64,000 nt of DNA from Cavia porcellus. Taxonomy: Eukaryota; Chordata; Mammalia; Rodentia; Caviidae. Below, in pieces: positions 24,300 to 37,259 of the stretch. The position numbers and the translations under genes were made by a program. The stretch spans positions 1 through 64,000 of the forward strand of contig NW_026947695.1 in assembly GCF_034190915.1 (NCBI RefSeq), read 5' to 3'. Positions within the stretch are counted from its first letter, which is position 1, and every line of letters starts with the position of its first letter. Under the pieces are notes generated by a model. The model saw only the letters and a program-made list of their open reading frames with translations, was not told where the DNA came from and did no database searches.

Positions 24300-25980
24300 G
24301 GTGGTGCGCATTGTATGTGTGTGTGTTACATTACATTCACTAGTAGGAGTGAGCAAAACATCACGGGGTGGTGCACATTGTATGGGTGTGTGTTACATTA
24401 GATTCACTAGTAGGAGTGAGAAAAACATCACGGCGTGGTGCGCATTGAATGGGTGTGTGTTACATTAGATTCACTAGCAGGAGTGAGAAAAACATCACGG
24501 GGTGGTGCGCATTGTATGGGTGTGTGTTACATTACATTCACTAGCAGGAGTGAGAAAAACATCACGGGGTGGTGCGCATTGTATGGGTGTGTGTTACATT
24601 ACATTCACTAGCAGGAGTGAGAAAAACATCACGGGGTGGTGCGCATTGTATGGGTGTGTGTTACATTACATTCACTAGCAGGAGTGAGAAAAACATCACG
24701 GGGTGGTGCGCACTGTATGGGTGTGTGTTACATTACATTCACTAGCAGGAGTGAGAAAAACATCACGGGGTGGTGCGCATTGTATGGGTGTGTGTTACAT
24801 TAGATTCACTAGCAGGAGTGAGAAAAACATCACGTGGTGGTGCGCATTGTATGCGTGTGTGTTACTTTAGATTCACTAGCAGAGTGAGAAAAACATCACG
24901 GGGTGGTGCGCATTGTATGCGTGTGTGTTACATTAGATTCACTAGCAGGAGTGAGAAAAACATCGTGGGGTGGTGCGCATTGTATGGGTGTGTGTTACAT
25001 TAGATTCACTAGCAGGAGTGAGAAAAACATCACGGGGTGGTGCGCATTGTATGGGTGTGTGTTACATTAGATTCACTAGCAGGAGTGAGAAAAACATCAC
25101 GGGGTGGTGCGCATTGCATGCGTGTGTGTTACATTAGATTCACTAGCAGGAGTGAGAAAAACATCACGGGGTGGTGCGCATTGTATGGGTGTGTGTTACA
25201 TTACATTCACTAGTAGGAGTGAGAAAAACATCTCGGGGTGGTGCGCATTGTAATCGTGTGTGTTACATTAGATTCACTAGTAGGAGTGAGAAAAACATCA
25301 CGGGGTGCTGCGCATTGTATGGGTGTGTGTTACATTACATTCACTAGTAGGAGTGAGAAAATCATCACAGGGTGGTGCACATTGTATGGGTGTGTGTTCC
25401 ATTAGATTCACTAGTAGGAGTGAGAAAAACATCACGGGGTGCTGCGCATTGTATGGGTGTGTGTTACATTACATTCTCTAGTAGGAGTGAGAAAAACATC
25501 ACGGGGCGGTGCGCATTGTATGGGTGTGTGTTACATTACATTCACTAGCAGGAGTGAGAAAAACATCTCGGGGTGGTGCGCATTGTATGGGTGTGTGTTA
25601 CATTAGATTCAATAGTAGGAGTGAGAAAAACATCACGGGGTGGTGCGCATTGTATGGGTGTGTGTTACATTTCATTCACTAGTAGGAGTGAGAAAAACAT
25701 AACAGGGTGGTGCGCATTGTATGGGTGTGTGTTACATTACATTCACTAGTAGGAGTGAGAAAAACATCACGGGGTGGTGCGCATTGTATGGGTGTGTGTT
25801 ACATTACATTAACTAGTAGGAGTGAGAAAAACATCACGGGGTGGTGCGCATTGTATGGGTGTGTGTTACATTACATTCACTAGTAGGAGTGAGAAAAACA
25901 TCACGGGGTGGTGCGCATTGTATGGGTGTGTGTTACATTACATTCACTAGTAGGAGTGAGAAAAACATCACGGGGTGGTG
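24300..25980 (+). repeat. ~1.68-kb block, copy 2 (offset 8.56 kb from 15.7-17.4 kb)
   Basis: This matches 15,745-17,420. Differences include CGTGGTGG at 24,833 against CGTGATGG at the corresponding place, GCATTGCATGCG near 25,115, TGCTGCGC near 25,307 and an AACTAGTAGG unit near 25,811. It is the last block with clear left-domain markers. Confidence 0.72.
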
Positions 25981-25989
25981 CGCATTGTA

Positions 25990-27320
25990 TGGGTGTGTGT
26001 TATATTACATTCACTAGTAGGAGTGAGAAAAACATCACAGGGTGGTGCGCATTGTATGGGTGTGTGTTACATTAGGAGTGAGAAAAACATCACGGGGTGG
26101 TGCGCATTGTATGGGTGTGTGTTACATTACATTCACTAGTAGGAGTGAGCAAAACATCACGGGGTGGTGCGCATTGTATGGGTGTGTGTTACATTACATT
26201 CACTAGTAGGAGTGAGCAAAACATCACGGGTTGGTGCGCATTGTATGGGTGTGTGTTACATTAGATTCACTAGTAGGAGTGAGAAAAACATCACGGGGTG
26301 GTGCACATTGTATGGGTGTGTATTACATTACATTCACTAGCAGGAGTGAGAAAAGCATCACGGGGTGGTGCGCATTGTATGGGTGTGTGTTACATTACAT
26401 TCACTAGCAGGAGTGAGAAAAACATCACGGGGTGGTGCGCATGTATGGGTCTGTGTTACATTACATTCACTAGCAGGAGTGAGAAAAACATCACGGGGTG
26501 ATGTGCATTGTATGGGTGTGTGTTACATTAGATTCACTAGCAGGAGTGAGAAAAACATCACGGGGTGGTGCGCATTGTATGGGTGTGTGTTACATAACAT
26601 TCACTGGCAGGAGTGAGAAAAACATCACGGGGTGGTGCGCATTGTATGGGTGTGTGTTACATTAGATTCACTCGTAGGAGTGAGAAAAACATCACGGGGT
26701 GGTGCGCATTGTATGGGTGTGTGTTACATTACATTCACTCGTAGGAGTGAGAAAAACATCACGGGGTGGTGCGCATTGTATGGTTGTGTGTTACATTACA
26801 TTCACTCGAAGGAGTGAGAAAAACATCACGGGGTGGTGCGCATTGTATGGGTGTGTGTTACATTACATTCACAAGTAGGAGTGAGAAAAACATCTTGGGG
26901 TGGTGCGCATTGTATGGGTGTGTGTTACATTAGATTCACTAGTAGGAGTGAGAAAAACATCACGGGGTGGTGCGCATTATTTGGGTGTGTGTTACATTAC
27001 ATTCACTAGTAGCAGTGAGAAAAACATCACGGGGTGGTGCGCATTGTATGGGTGTGTGTTACATTACATTCACTAGTAGGAGTGAGAAAAATATCACGGG
27101 GTGCTGCGCATTGTATGGGTGTGTGTTACATTACATTCACTAATAGGAGTGAGCAAAACATCACGGGGTGGTGCGCATTGTATGGGTGTGTGTTACACTA
27201 CATTCACTAGTAGGAGTGAGAAAAACATCACGGGGTTGTGCGCATTGTATGGGTGTGTGTTACATTACATTCACTAGTAGGAGTGAGAAAAACATCACGG
27301 GGTGGTGCGCATTGTATGGG
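25990..27320 (+). repeat. ~1.4-kb duplication at the domain junction, copy 1
   Basis: This starts with the TTATATTA, CACAGGG and 55-bp unit series, then AGCATCACGG, a GCGCATGTATGGGTCTG unit, CTCGTAGG, CTCGAAGG and CATCTTGGGG. It matches the next copy at an offset of 1327 bp on the left and 1461 bp after two extra monomers in copy 2. It combines markers of the left domain with CATCTTGGGG and TTACACTAC, which I see mainly to the right. Confidence 0.72.
26041..26095 (+). repeat. 55-bp short monomer near the domain junction
   Basis: The same 12-base deletion as at 668-722, again after a TTATATTA unit with CACAGGG. It marks the left end of the first copy of the ~1.4-kb junction block. The block to its right resembles 986-1380 in the left part of the window. 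Confidence 0.88.
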
Positions 27321-28680
27321 TGTGTGTTATATTACATTCACTAGTAGGAGTGAGAAAAACATCACAGGGTGGTGCGCATTGTATGGGTGTGTGTTACATT
27401 AGGAGTGAGAAAAACATCACGGGGTGGTGCGCATTGTATGGGTGTGTGTTACATTACATTCACTAGTAGGAGTGAGCAAAACATCATGGGGTGGTGCGCA
27501 TTGTATGGGTGTGTGTTACATTACATTCACTAGTAGGAGTGAGCAAAACATCACGGGGTGGTGCGCATTGTATGGGTGTGTGTTACATTACATTCACTAG
27601 TAGGAGTGAGCAAAACATCACGGGGTGGTGCGCATTGTATGGGTGTGTGTTACATTACATTCACTAGTAGGAGTGAGAAAAACATCACGGGGTGGTGCGC
27701 CTTGTATGGGTGTGTGTTACATTAGATTCACTAGTAGGAGTGAGAAAAACATCACGGGGTGGTGCACATTGTATGGGTGTGTATTACATTACATTCACTA
27801 GCAGGAGTGAGAAAAGCATCACGGGGTGGTGCGCATTGTATGGGTGTGTGTTACATTACATTCACTAGCAGGAGTGAGAAAAACATCACGGGGTGGTGCG
27901 CATGTATTGGTCTGTGTTACATTACATTCACTAGCAGGAGTGAGAAAAACATCACGGGGTGGTGTGCATTGTATGGGTGTGTGTTACATTAGATTCACTA
28001 GCAGGAGTGAGAAAAACATCACGGGGTGGTGCGCATTGTATGGGTGTGTGTTACTTAACATTCACTGGCAGGAGTGAGAAAAACATCACGGGGTGGTGCG
28101 CATTGTATGGGTGTGTGTTACATTAGATTCACTCGTAGGAGTGAGAAAAACATCACGGGGTGGTGCGCATTGTATGGGTGTGTGTTACATTACATTCACT
28201 CGTAGGAGTGAGAAAAACATCAGGGGGTGGTGCGCATTGTATGGGTGTGTGTTACATTACATTCACTCGAAGGAGTGAGAAAAACATCACGGGGTGGTGC
28301 GCATTGTATGGGTGTGTGTTACATTACATTCACTAGTAGGAGTGAGAAAAACATCTTGGGGTGGTGCGCATTGTATGGGTGTGTGTTACATTAGATTCAC
28401 TAGTAGGAGTGAGAAAAACATCACGGGGTGGTGCGCATTGTATGGGTGTGTGTTACATTACAATCACTAGTAGCAGTGAGAAAAACATCACGGGGTGGTG
28501 CGCATTGTATGGGTGTGTGTTACATTACATTCACTAGTAGGAGTGAGAAAAACATCACGGGGTGCTGTGCATTGTATGGGTGTGTGTTACATTACATTCA
28601 CTAATAGGAGTGAGCAAAACATCACGGGGTGGTGCGCATTGTATGGGTGTGTGTTACACTACATTCACTAGTAGGAGTGA
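27321..28680 (+). repeat. ~1.4-kb duplication at the domain junction, copy 2
   Basis: Second copy of 25,990-27,320, with two extra AGCAAAAC monomers near 27,540-27,620. Small private changes include TACTTAACATTC near 28,053, CATCAGGGGG near 28,221 and TACAATCAC near 28,460. It ends where GAGAAAAAC in copy 1 gives way to GAGCAAAAC. Confidence 0.72.
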
Positions 28681-31600
28681 GCAAAACATCACGGGGTGGT
28701 GCGCATTGTATGGGTGTGTGTTACATTAGATTCACTAGTAGGAATGAGAAAACATCACGGGGTGGTGCGCATTGTATGGGTGTGTGTTACATTAGATTCA
28801 CTAGTAGGAGTGAGAAAAACATCACGGGGTGGTGCGCATTGTATGGGTGTGTGTTACATTACATTCACTAGTAGGAGTGATAAAAACATCACGGGGTGGT
28901 GCGCATTGTATGGGTGTGTGTTACATTAGATTCACTAGTAGGAGTGAGAAAAACATCACGGGGTGGTGCGCATTGTATGGGTGTGTATTACATTACATTC
29001 ACTAGCAGGAGTGAGAAAAGCATCACGGGGTGGTGCGCATTGTATGGGTGTGTGTTACATTACATTCACTAGCAGGAGTGAGAAAAACATCACGGGGTGG
29101 TGCGCATGTATGGGTCTGTGTTACATTACATTCACTATCAGGAGTGAGAAAAACATCACGGGGTGGTGCGCATTGTATGGGTGTGTGTTACATTACATTC
29201 ACTAGCAGGAGTGAGAAAAACATCACGGGGTGGTGCGCATTGTATGGTTGTGTGTTACATTACATTCACTAGCAGGAGTGAGAAAAACATCACGGGGTGG
29301 TGCGCATTGTATGGTTGTGTGTTACATTAGATTCACTAGCAGGAGTGAGAAAAACATCACGGGGTGGTGCGCATTGTATGGGTGTGTGTTACATTAGATT
29401 CACTAGCAGGAGTGAGAAATACATCACGGGGTGGTGCGCATTGTATGGGTGTGTGTTACATTACATTCACTGGCAGGAGTGAGAAAAACATCACGGGGTG
29501 GTGCGCATTGTATGGGTGTGTGTTACATTAGATTCACTCGTAGGAGTGAGAAAAACATCACGGTGTGGTGCGCATTGTATGGGTGTGTGTTACATTACAT
29601 TCACAGGTAGGAGTGAGAAAAACATCACGGGGTGGTGCGCATTGTATGGGTGTGTGTTACATTACATTCACTCGTAGGAGTGAGAAAAACATCACGGGGT
29701 GGTGCGCATTGTATGGGTGTGTGTTACATTACATTCACTAGTAGGAGTGAGAAAAACATCTTGGGGTGGTGCGCATTGTATGGGTGTGTGTTACATTAGA
29801 TTCACTAGTAGGAGTGAGAAAAACATCACGGGGTGGTGCGCATTGTATGGGTGTGTGTTACATTACATTCACTAGTAGGAGTGAGAAAAACATCACGGGG
29901 TGTTGCGCATTGTATGGGTGTGTGTTACATTACATTCACTAGTAGGAGTGAGAAAAACATCACGGGGTGCTGCGCATTGTATGGGTGTGTGTTACATTAC
30001 ATTCACTAGTAGGAGTGAGAAAAACATCACGGGGTGGTGCGCATTGTATGGGTGTGTGTTACATTACATTCACTAATAGGAGTGAGCAAAACATCACGGG
30101 GTGGTGCGCATTGTATGGGTGTGTGTTACATTACATTCACTAGTAGGAGTGAGCAAAACATCACGGGGTGGTGCGCATTGTATGGGTGTGTGTTACATTA
30201 GATTCACTAGTAGGAATGAGAAAAACATCACGGGGTGGTGCGCATTGTATGGGTGTGTGTTACATTAGATTCACTAGTAGGAGTGAGAAAAACATCACGG
30301 GGTGGTGCGCCTTGTATGGGTGTGTGTTACATTACATTCACTAGTAGGAGTGAGAAAAACATCACGGGGTGGTGCGCATTGTATGGGTGTGTGTTACATT
30401 ACATTCACTAGCAGGAGTGAGAAAAACATCACGCGGTGGTGCGCATTGTATGGGTGTGTGTTACATTACATTCACTAGCAGGAGTGAGAAAAACATCACT
30501 GGGTGGTGCGCATTGTATGGGTGTGTGTTACATTACATTCACTAGTAGGAGTGAGAAAAACATCACGGGGTGGTGCGCATTGTATGGGTGTGTGTTACAT
30601 TACATTCACTAAGCAGGAGTGAGAAAAACATCACGCGGTGGTGCGCATTGTATGGGTGTGTGTTACATTAGATTCACTAGCAGGAGTGAGAAAAACATCA
30701 CGGGGTGGTGCGCATTGTATGGGTGTGTGTTACATTACATTCACTAGCAGGAGTGAGAAAAACATCACGGGGTGGTGCGCATTGTATGGTTGTGTGTTAC
30801 ATTAGATTCACTAGCAGGAGTGAGAAAAACATCATGGGGTGGTGCGCATTGTATGGGTGTGTGTTACATTACATTCACTGGCAGGAGTGAGAAAAACATC
30901 ACGGGGTGGTGCGCATTGTATGGGTGTGTGTTACATTAGATTCACTAGTAGGAGTCAGAAAAACATCACGGGGTGGTGCGCATTGTATGGGTGTGTGTTA
31001 CATTACATTCACAGGTAGGAGTGAGAAAAACATCACGGGGTGGTGCGCATTGTATGGGTGTGTGTTACATTACATTCACTCGTAGGAGTGAGAAAAACAT
31101 CACGGGGTGGTGCGCATTGTATGGGTGTGTGTTACATTACATTCACTAGCAGGAGTGAGAAAAACATCACGGGGTGGTGCGCATTGTATGGGTGTGTGTT
31201 ACATTACATTCACTAGCAGGAGTGAGAAAAACATCACAGGGTGGTGCGCATTGTATGGGTGTGTGTTACATTAGATTCACTAGCAGGAGTGAGAAAAACA
31301 TCACGGGGTGGTGCGCATTGTATGGGTGTGTGTTACATTAGATTCACTAGCAGGAGTGAGAAAAACATCACGGGGTGGTGCGCATTGTATGGGTGTGTGT
31401 TACATTACATTCACTTGCAGGAGTGAGAAAAACATCCCGGGGTGGTGCGCATTGTATGGGTGTGTGTTACATTAGATTCACTAGTAGGAGTGAAAAAAAC
31501 ATCACGGGGTGGTGCGCATTGTATGGGTGTGTGTTACATTACATTCACAGGTAGGAGTGAGTAACACATCACGGGGTGGTGCGCATTGTATGGGTGTGTG

Positions 31601-31929
31601 TTACATTACATTCACTCGTAGGAGTGAGAAAAACATCAAGGGGTGGTGCGCATTGTATGGGTGTGTGTTACACTACATTCACTAGTAGGAGTGAGAAAAA
31701 CATCACGGGGTGGTGCGCATTGTATGGGTGTGTGTTACATTACATTCACTAGTAGGAGTGAGAAAAACATCACGGGGTGGTGCGCATTGTATGGGTGTGT
31801 GTTACATTACATTCACTAGTAGGAGTGAGAAAAACATCACGGGGTGGTGCGCATTGTATGGGTGTGTGTTACATTACATTCACTAGTAGGAGTGAGAAAA
31901 ACATCACGGGGTGGTGCGCATTGTATGGG

Positions 31930-34900
31930 TGTGTGTTACATTAGATTCACTAGTAGGAGTGAGAAAAACATCACGTGGTGGTGCGCATTATATCGGTGTG
32001 TGTTACATTACATTCACTAGTAGGAGTGAGAAAAACATCACGGGGTGGTGCGCATTGTATGGGTGTGTGTTACATTAGATTCACTAGCAGGAGTGAGAAA
32101 ACAATCACGGGGTGGTGCGCACTGTATGGGTGTGTGTTACATTACATTCACTAGTAGGAGTGAGAAAAACATCACGGGGTGGTGCGCATTGTATGGGTGT
32201 GTGTTACATTACATTCACTAATAGGAGTGAGGAAAACATCACGGGGTGGTGCGCATTGTATGGGTGTGTGTTACATTACATTCACTAGTAGGAGTGAGCA
32301 AAACATCACGGGGTGGTGCGCATTGTATGGGTGTGTGTTACATTAGATTCACTAGTAGGAATGAGAAAACATCACGGGGTGGTGCGCATTGTATGGGTGT
32401 GTGTTACATTAGATTCACTAGTAGGAGTGAGAAAAACATCACGGGGTGGTGCGCATTGTATGGGTGTGTGTTACATTACATTCACTAGTAGGACTGAGAA
32501 AAACATCACGGGGTGGTGCGCATTGTATGGGTATGTGTTACATTAGATTCACTATCAGGAGTGAGAAAAACATCACGGGGTAGTGCGCATTGCATGCGTG
32601 TGTGTTACATTAGATTCACTAGCAGGAGTGAGAAAAACATCACGGTGTGGTGCGCATTGTGTGTGTGTTTTACATTAGATTCACTAGCAGGAGTGAGAAA
32701 AACGTCACGTGGTAGTGCGCATTGTATTGGTGTGTGTTACATTAGATTCACTAGCAGGACTGAGAAAAGCATCACGGGGTGGTGCGCATTGTATGGGTGT
32801 GTGTTACATTACATTCACTCGTAGGAGTGAGAAAAACATCACGGGGTGGTGCGCATTGTATGGGTGTGTGTTACACTACATTCACTAGTAGGAGTGAGAA
32901 AAACATCTTGGGGTTGTGCGCATTGTATGGGTGTGTGTTACATTAGATTCACTAGTAGGAGTGAGAAAAACATCACGGGGTGGTGCGCATTGTATGGGTG
33001 TGTGTTACATTACATTCACTAGTAGGAGTGAGAAAAACATCACGGGGTGGTGCGCATGGTATGGGTGTGTGTTACATTACATTCACTAGTAGGAGTGAGA
33101 AAAACATCACGGGGTGGTGCGCATTGTATGGGTGTGTGTTACATTACATTCACTAGTAGGAGTGAGAAAAACATCACGGGGTGGTGCGCATTGTATGGCT
33201 GTGTGTTACATTACATTCACTAATAGGAGTGAGCAAAACATCACGGGGTGGTGCGCATTGTATGGGTGTGTGTTACATTAGATTCACTAGTAGGAGTGAG
33301 AAAAACATCACGGGGTGGTGCGCATTGTATGGGTGTGTGTTACATTACATTCACTACTAGGAGTGAGAAAAACATCACGGGGTGGTGCGCATTGTATGGG
33401 TGTGTGTTACATTACATTCACTAGCAGGAGTGAGAAAAACATCACGCGGTGGTGCGCATTGTATGGGTGTGTGTTACATTACATTCACTAGCAGGAGTGA
33501 GAAAAACATCACGGGGTGGTGCGCATTGTATGGGTGTGTGTTACATTACATTCACTAGCAGGAGTGAGAAAAACATCACGGGGAGGTGCGCATTGTATGG
33601 GTGTGTGTTACATTACATTCACTAGCAGGAGTGAGAAAAACATCACGCGGTGGTGCGCATTGTATGGGTGTGTGTTACATTACATTCACTAGCAGGAGGG
33701 AGAAAAACATCACGGGGTGGTGCGCATTTTATGGGTGTGTGTTACATTACATTCACTAGCAGGAGTGAGAAAAACATCACGGGGTGGTGCGCATTGTATG
33801 GCTGTGTGTTACATTACATTCACTAATAGGAGTGAGCAAAACATCACGGGGTGGTGCGCATTGTATGGGTGTGTGTTACATTAGATTCACTAGTAGGAGT
33901 GAGAAAAACATCACGGGGTGGTGCGCATTGTATGGGTGTGTGTTACATTACATTCACTAGTAGGAGTGAGAAAAACATCACGGGGTGCTGCGCATTGTAT
34001 GGGTGTGTGTTACATTACATTCACTAATAGGAGTGAGCAAAACATCACGGGGTTGTGCGCATTGTATGGGTGTGTGTTACACTACATTCACTAGTAGGAG
34101 TGAGCAAAACATCACGGGGTGGTGCGCTTTGTATGGGTGTGTGTTACATTAGATTCACTAGTAGGAATGAGAAAACATCACGGGGTGGTGCGCATTGTAT
34201 GGGTGTGTGTTACATTAGATTCACTAGTAGGAGTGAGAAAAACATCACGGGGTGGTGCGCATTGTATGGGTGTGTGTTACATTACATTCACTAGCAGGAG
34301 TGACAAAAACATCACGGGGTGGTGTGCATGTATGGGTCTGTGTTACATTACATTCACTATCAGGAGTGAGAAAAACATCACGGGGTGGTGCGCATTGTAT
34401 GGGTGTGTGTTACATTACATTCACTAGCAGGAGTGAGAAAAAGATCACGGGGTGGTGCGCATTGTATGGGTGTGTGTTACATTACATTCACTAGCAGGAG
34501 TGAGAAAAACATCACGGGGTGGTGCGCATTGTATGGGTGTGTGTTACATTAGATTCACTAGCAGGAGTGAGAAAAACATCACGGGGTGGTGCGCATTGTA
34601 TGGGTGTGTGTTACATTACATTCACTAGCAGGAGTGAGAAAAACATCACGGGGTGGTGCGCATTGTATGGGTGTGTGTTACATTAGATTCACTAGCAGGA
34701 GTGAGAAAAACATCACGGGGTGGTGCGCATTGTATGGCTGTGTGTTACATTACATTCACTAATAGGAGTGAGCAAAACATCACGGGGTGGTGCGCATTGT
34801 ATGGGTGTGTGTTACATTACATTCACTAGTAGGAGTGAGCAAAACATCACGGGGTGGTGCGCATTGTATGGGTGTGTGTTACATTAGATTCACTAGTAGG

Positions 34901-35380
34901 AATGAGAAAACATCACGGGGTGGTGCGCATTGTATGGGTGTGTGTTACATTATATTCACTAGTAGGAGTGAGAAAAACATCACGGGATGGTGCGCATTGT
35001 ATGGGTGTGTGTTACATTACATTCACTACTAGGAGTGAGAAAAACATCACGCGGTGGTGCGCATTGTATGGGTGTGTGTTACATTACATTCACTAGCAGG
35101 AATGAGAAAAACATCACGGGGTGGTGCGCATTGTATGGGTGTGTGTTACATTACATTCACTAGCAGGAGTGAGAAAAACATCACGGGGTGGTGCGCATTG
35201 TATGGGTGTGTGTTACATTACATTCACTAGCAGGAGTGAGAAAAACATCACGCGGTGGTGCGCATTGTATGGGTGTGTGTTACATTACATTCACTAGCAG
35301 GAGTGAGAAAAACATCACGGGGTGGTGTGCATTGTATGGGTGTTTGTTACATTACATTCACTAGCAGGAGTGAGAAAAAC
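31930..35380 (+). repeat. Block copied at ~37.3-40.8 kb (offset 5.35 kb), copy 1
   Basis: The series CACGTGGTGG with TATCGGTG, a GAAAACAATC unit, GGACTGAG, GGGTAGTGC, a GCATTGTGTGTG unit, GCATGGTATGG, GGAGGGAG and a GCATTTTATGG unit is shared with about 37,280-40,800. Offsets are 5353 bp on the left, 5355 bp in the middle and 5422 bp on the right, the last step being one extra monomer. Its left part also matches 35,430 onward at an offset of 3277 bp, so three related copies lie between 32 and 39 kb. Confidence 0.72.
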
Positions 35381-37259
35381 ATCACAGGGTGGTGCGCACT
35401 GTATGGGTGTGTGTTACATTACATTCACTAGTCGGAGTGAGAAAAACATCACGGGGTGGTGCGCATTGTATGGGTGTGTGTTACATTACATTCACTAATA
35501 GGAGTGAGGAAAACATCACGGGGTGGTGCGCATTGTATGGGTGTGTGTTACATTACATTCACTAGTAGGAGTGAGCAAAACATCACGGGGTGGTGCGCAT
35601 TGTATGGGTGTGTGTTACATTAGATTCACTAGTAGGAATGAGAAAACATCACGGGGTGGTGCGCATTGTATGGGTGTGTGTTACATTAGATTCACTAGTA
35701 GGAGTGAGAAAAACATCACGGGGTGGTGCGCATTGTATGGGTGTGTGTTACATTACATTCACTAGTAGGACTGAGAAAAACATCACGGGGTGGTGCGCAT
35801 TGTATGGGTATGTGTTACATTAGATTCACTATCAGGAGTGAGAAAAACATCACGGGGTAGTGCGCATTGCATGCGTGTGTGTTACATTAGATTCACTAGC
35901 AGGAGTGAGAAAAACATCACGGTGTGGTGCGCATTGTGTGTGTATGTGTTACATTAGATTCACTAGCAGGAGTGAGAAAAACATCACGTGGTAGTGCGCA
36001 TTGTATGGGTGTGTGTTACATTAGATTCACTAGCAGGACTGAGAAAAGCATCACGGGGTGGTGCGCATTGTATGGGTGTGTGTTACATTACATTCACTCG
36101 TAGGAGTGAGAAAAACATCACGGGGTGGTGCGCATTGTATGGGTGTGTGTTACACTACATTCACTAGTAGGAGTGAGAAAAACATCTTGGGGTGGTGCGC
36201 ATTGTATGGGTGTGTGTTACATTAGATTCACTAGTAGGTGTGAGAAAAACATCACGGGGTGGTGCGCATTGTATGGGTGTGTGTTACATTACATTCACTA
36301 GTAGGAGTGAGAAAAACATCACGGGGTGGTGCGCATTGTATGGGTGTGTGTTACATTACATTCACTAGTAGGAGTGAGAAAAACATCACGGGGTGGTGCG
36401 CATTTTATGGGTGTGTGTTACATTACATTCACTAGTAGGAGTGAGAAAAACATCACGGGGTGGTGCGCATTGTATGGCTGTGTGTTACATTACATTCACT
36501 AATAGGAGTGAGCAAAACATCACGGGGTGGTGCGCATTGTATGGGTGTGTGTTACATTAGATTCACTAGTAGGAGTGAGAAAAACATCACGGGGTGGTGC
36601 GCATTGTATGGGTGTGTGTTACATTACATTCACTACTAGGAGTGAGAAAAACATCACGGGGTGGTGCGCATTGTATGGGTGTGTGTTACATTACATTCAC
36701 TAGCAGGAGTGAGAAAAACATCACGCGGTGGTGCGCATTGTATGGGTGTGTGTTACATTACATTCACTAGCAGGAGTGAGAAAAACATCACGGGGTGGTG
36801 CGCATTGTATGGGTGTGTGTTACATTACATTCACTAGTAGGAGTGAGAAAAACATCACGGGGTGGTGCGCATTGTATGGGTGTGTGTTACATTACATTCA
36901 CTAGCAGGAGTGAGAAAAACATCACGCGGTGGTGCGCATTGTATGGGTGTGTGTTACATTACATTCACTAGTAGGAGTGAGAAAAACATCACGGGGTGGT
37001 GCGCATTGTATGGGTGTGTGTTACATTAGATTCACTAGCAGGAGTGAGAAAACAATCACGGGGTGGTGCGCACTGTATGGGTGTGTGTTACATTACATTC
37101 ACTAGTAGGAGTGAGAAAAACATCACGGGGTGGTGCGCATTGTATGGGTGTGTGTTACATTACATTCACTAGCAGGAGGGAGAAAAACATCACGGGGTGG
37201 TGCGCATTGTATGGGTGTGTGTTACATTACATTCACTAGTAGGAGTGAGAAAAACATCA

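Larger units (their letters stand above)
1..25990 (+). repeat. Left variant domain of the array
   Basis: This part shares a set of marker monomers that I did not see in the right part. They include a TAATCG variant of the TATGGG segment (starting at 5806, 13150, 16691, 18366, 21711 and 25251), GATATAC in place of GAAAAAC (near 118, 4373, 7651, 11714, 14996, 20343 and 23683), and GTTCCATTAG following these blocks. A monomer with CACGGATGG and TGTATGCATG recurs near 2325, 4117, 9669, 11461, 20088 and 23428. Marker spacing shows that blocks were copied together. The right edge is gradual and is placed where the last TAATCG-type block loses similarity. Confidence 0.7.
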
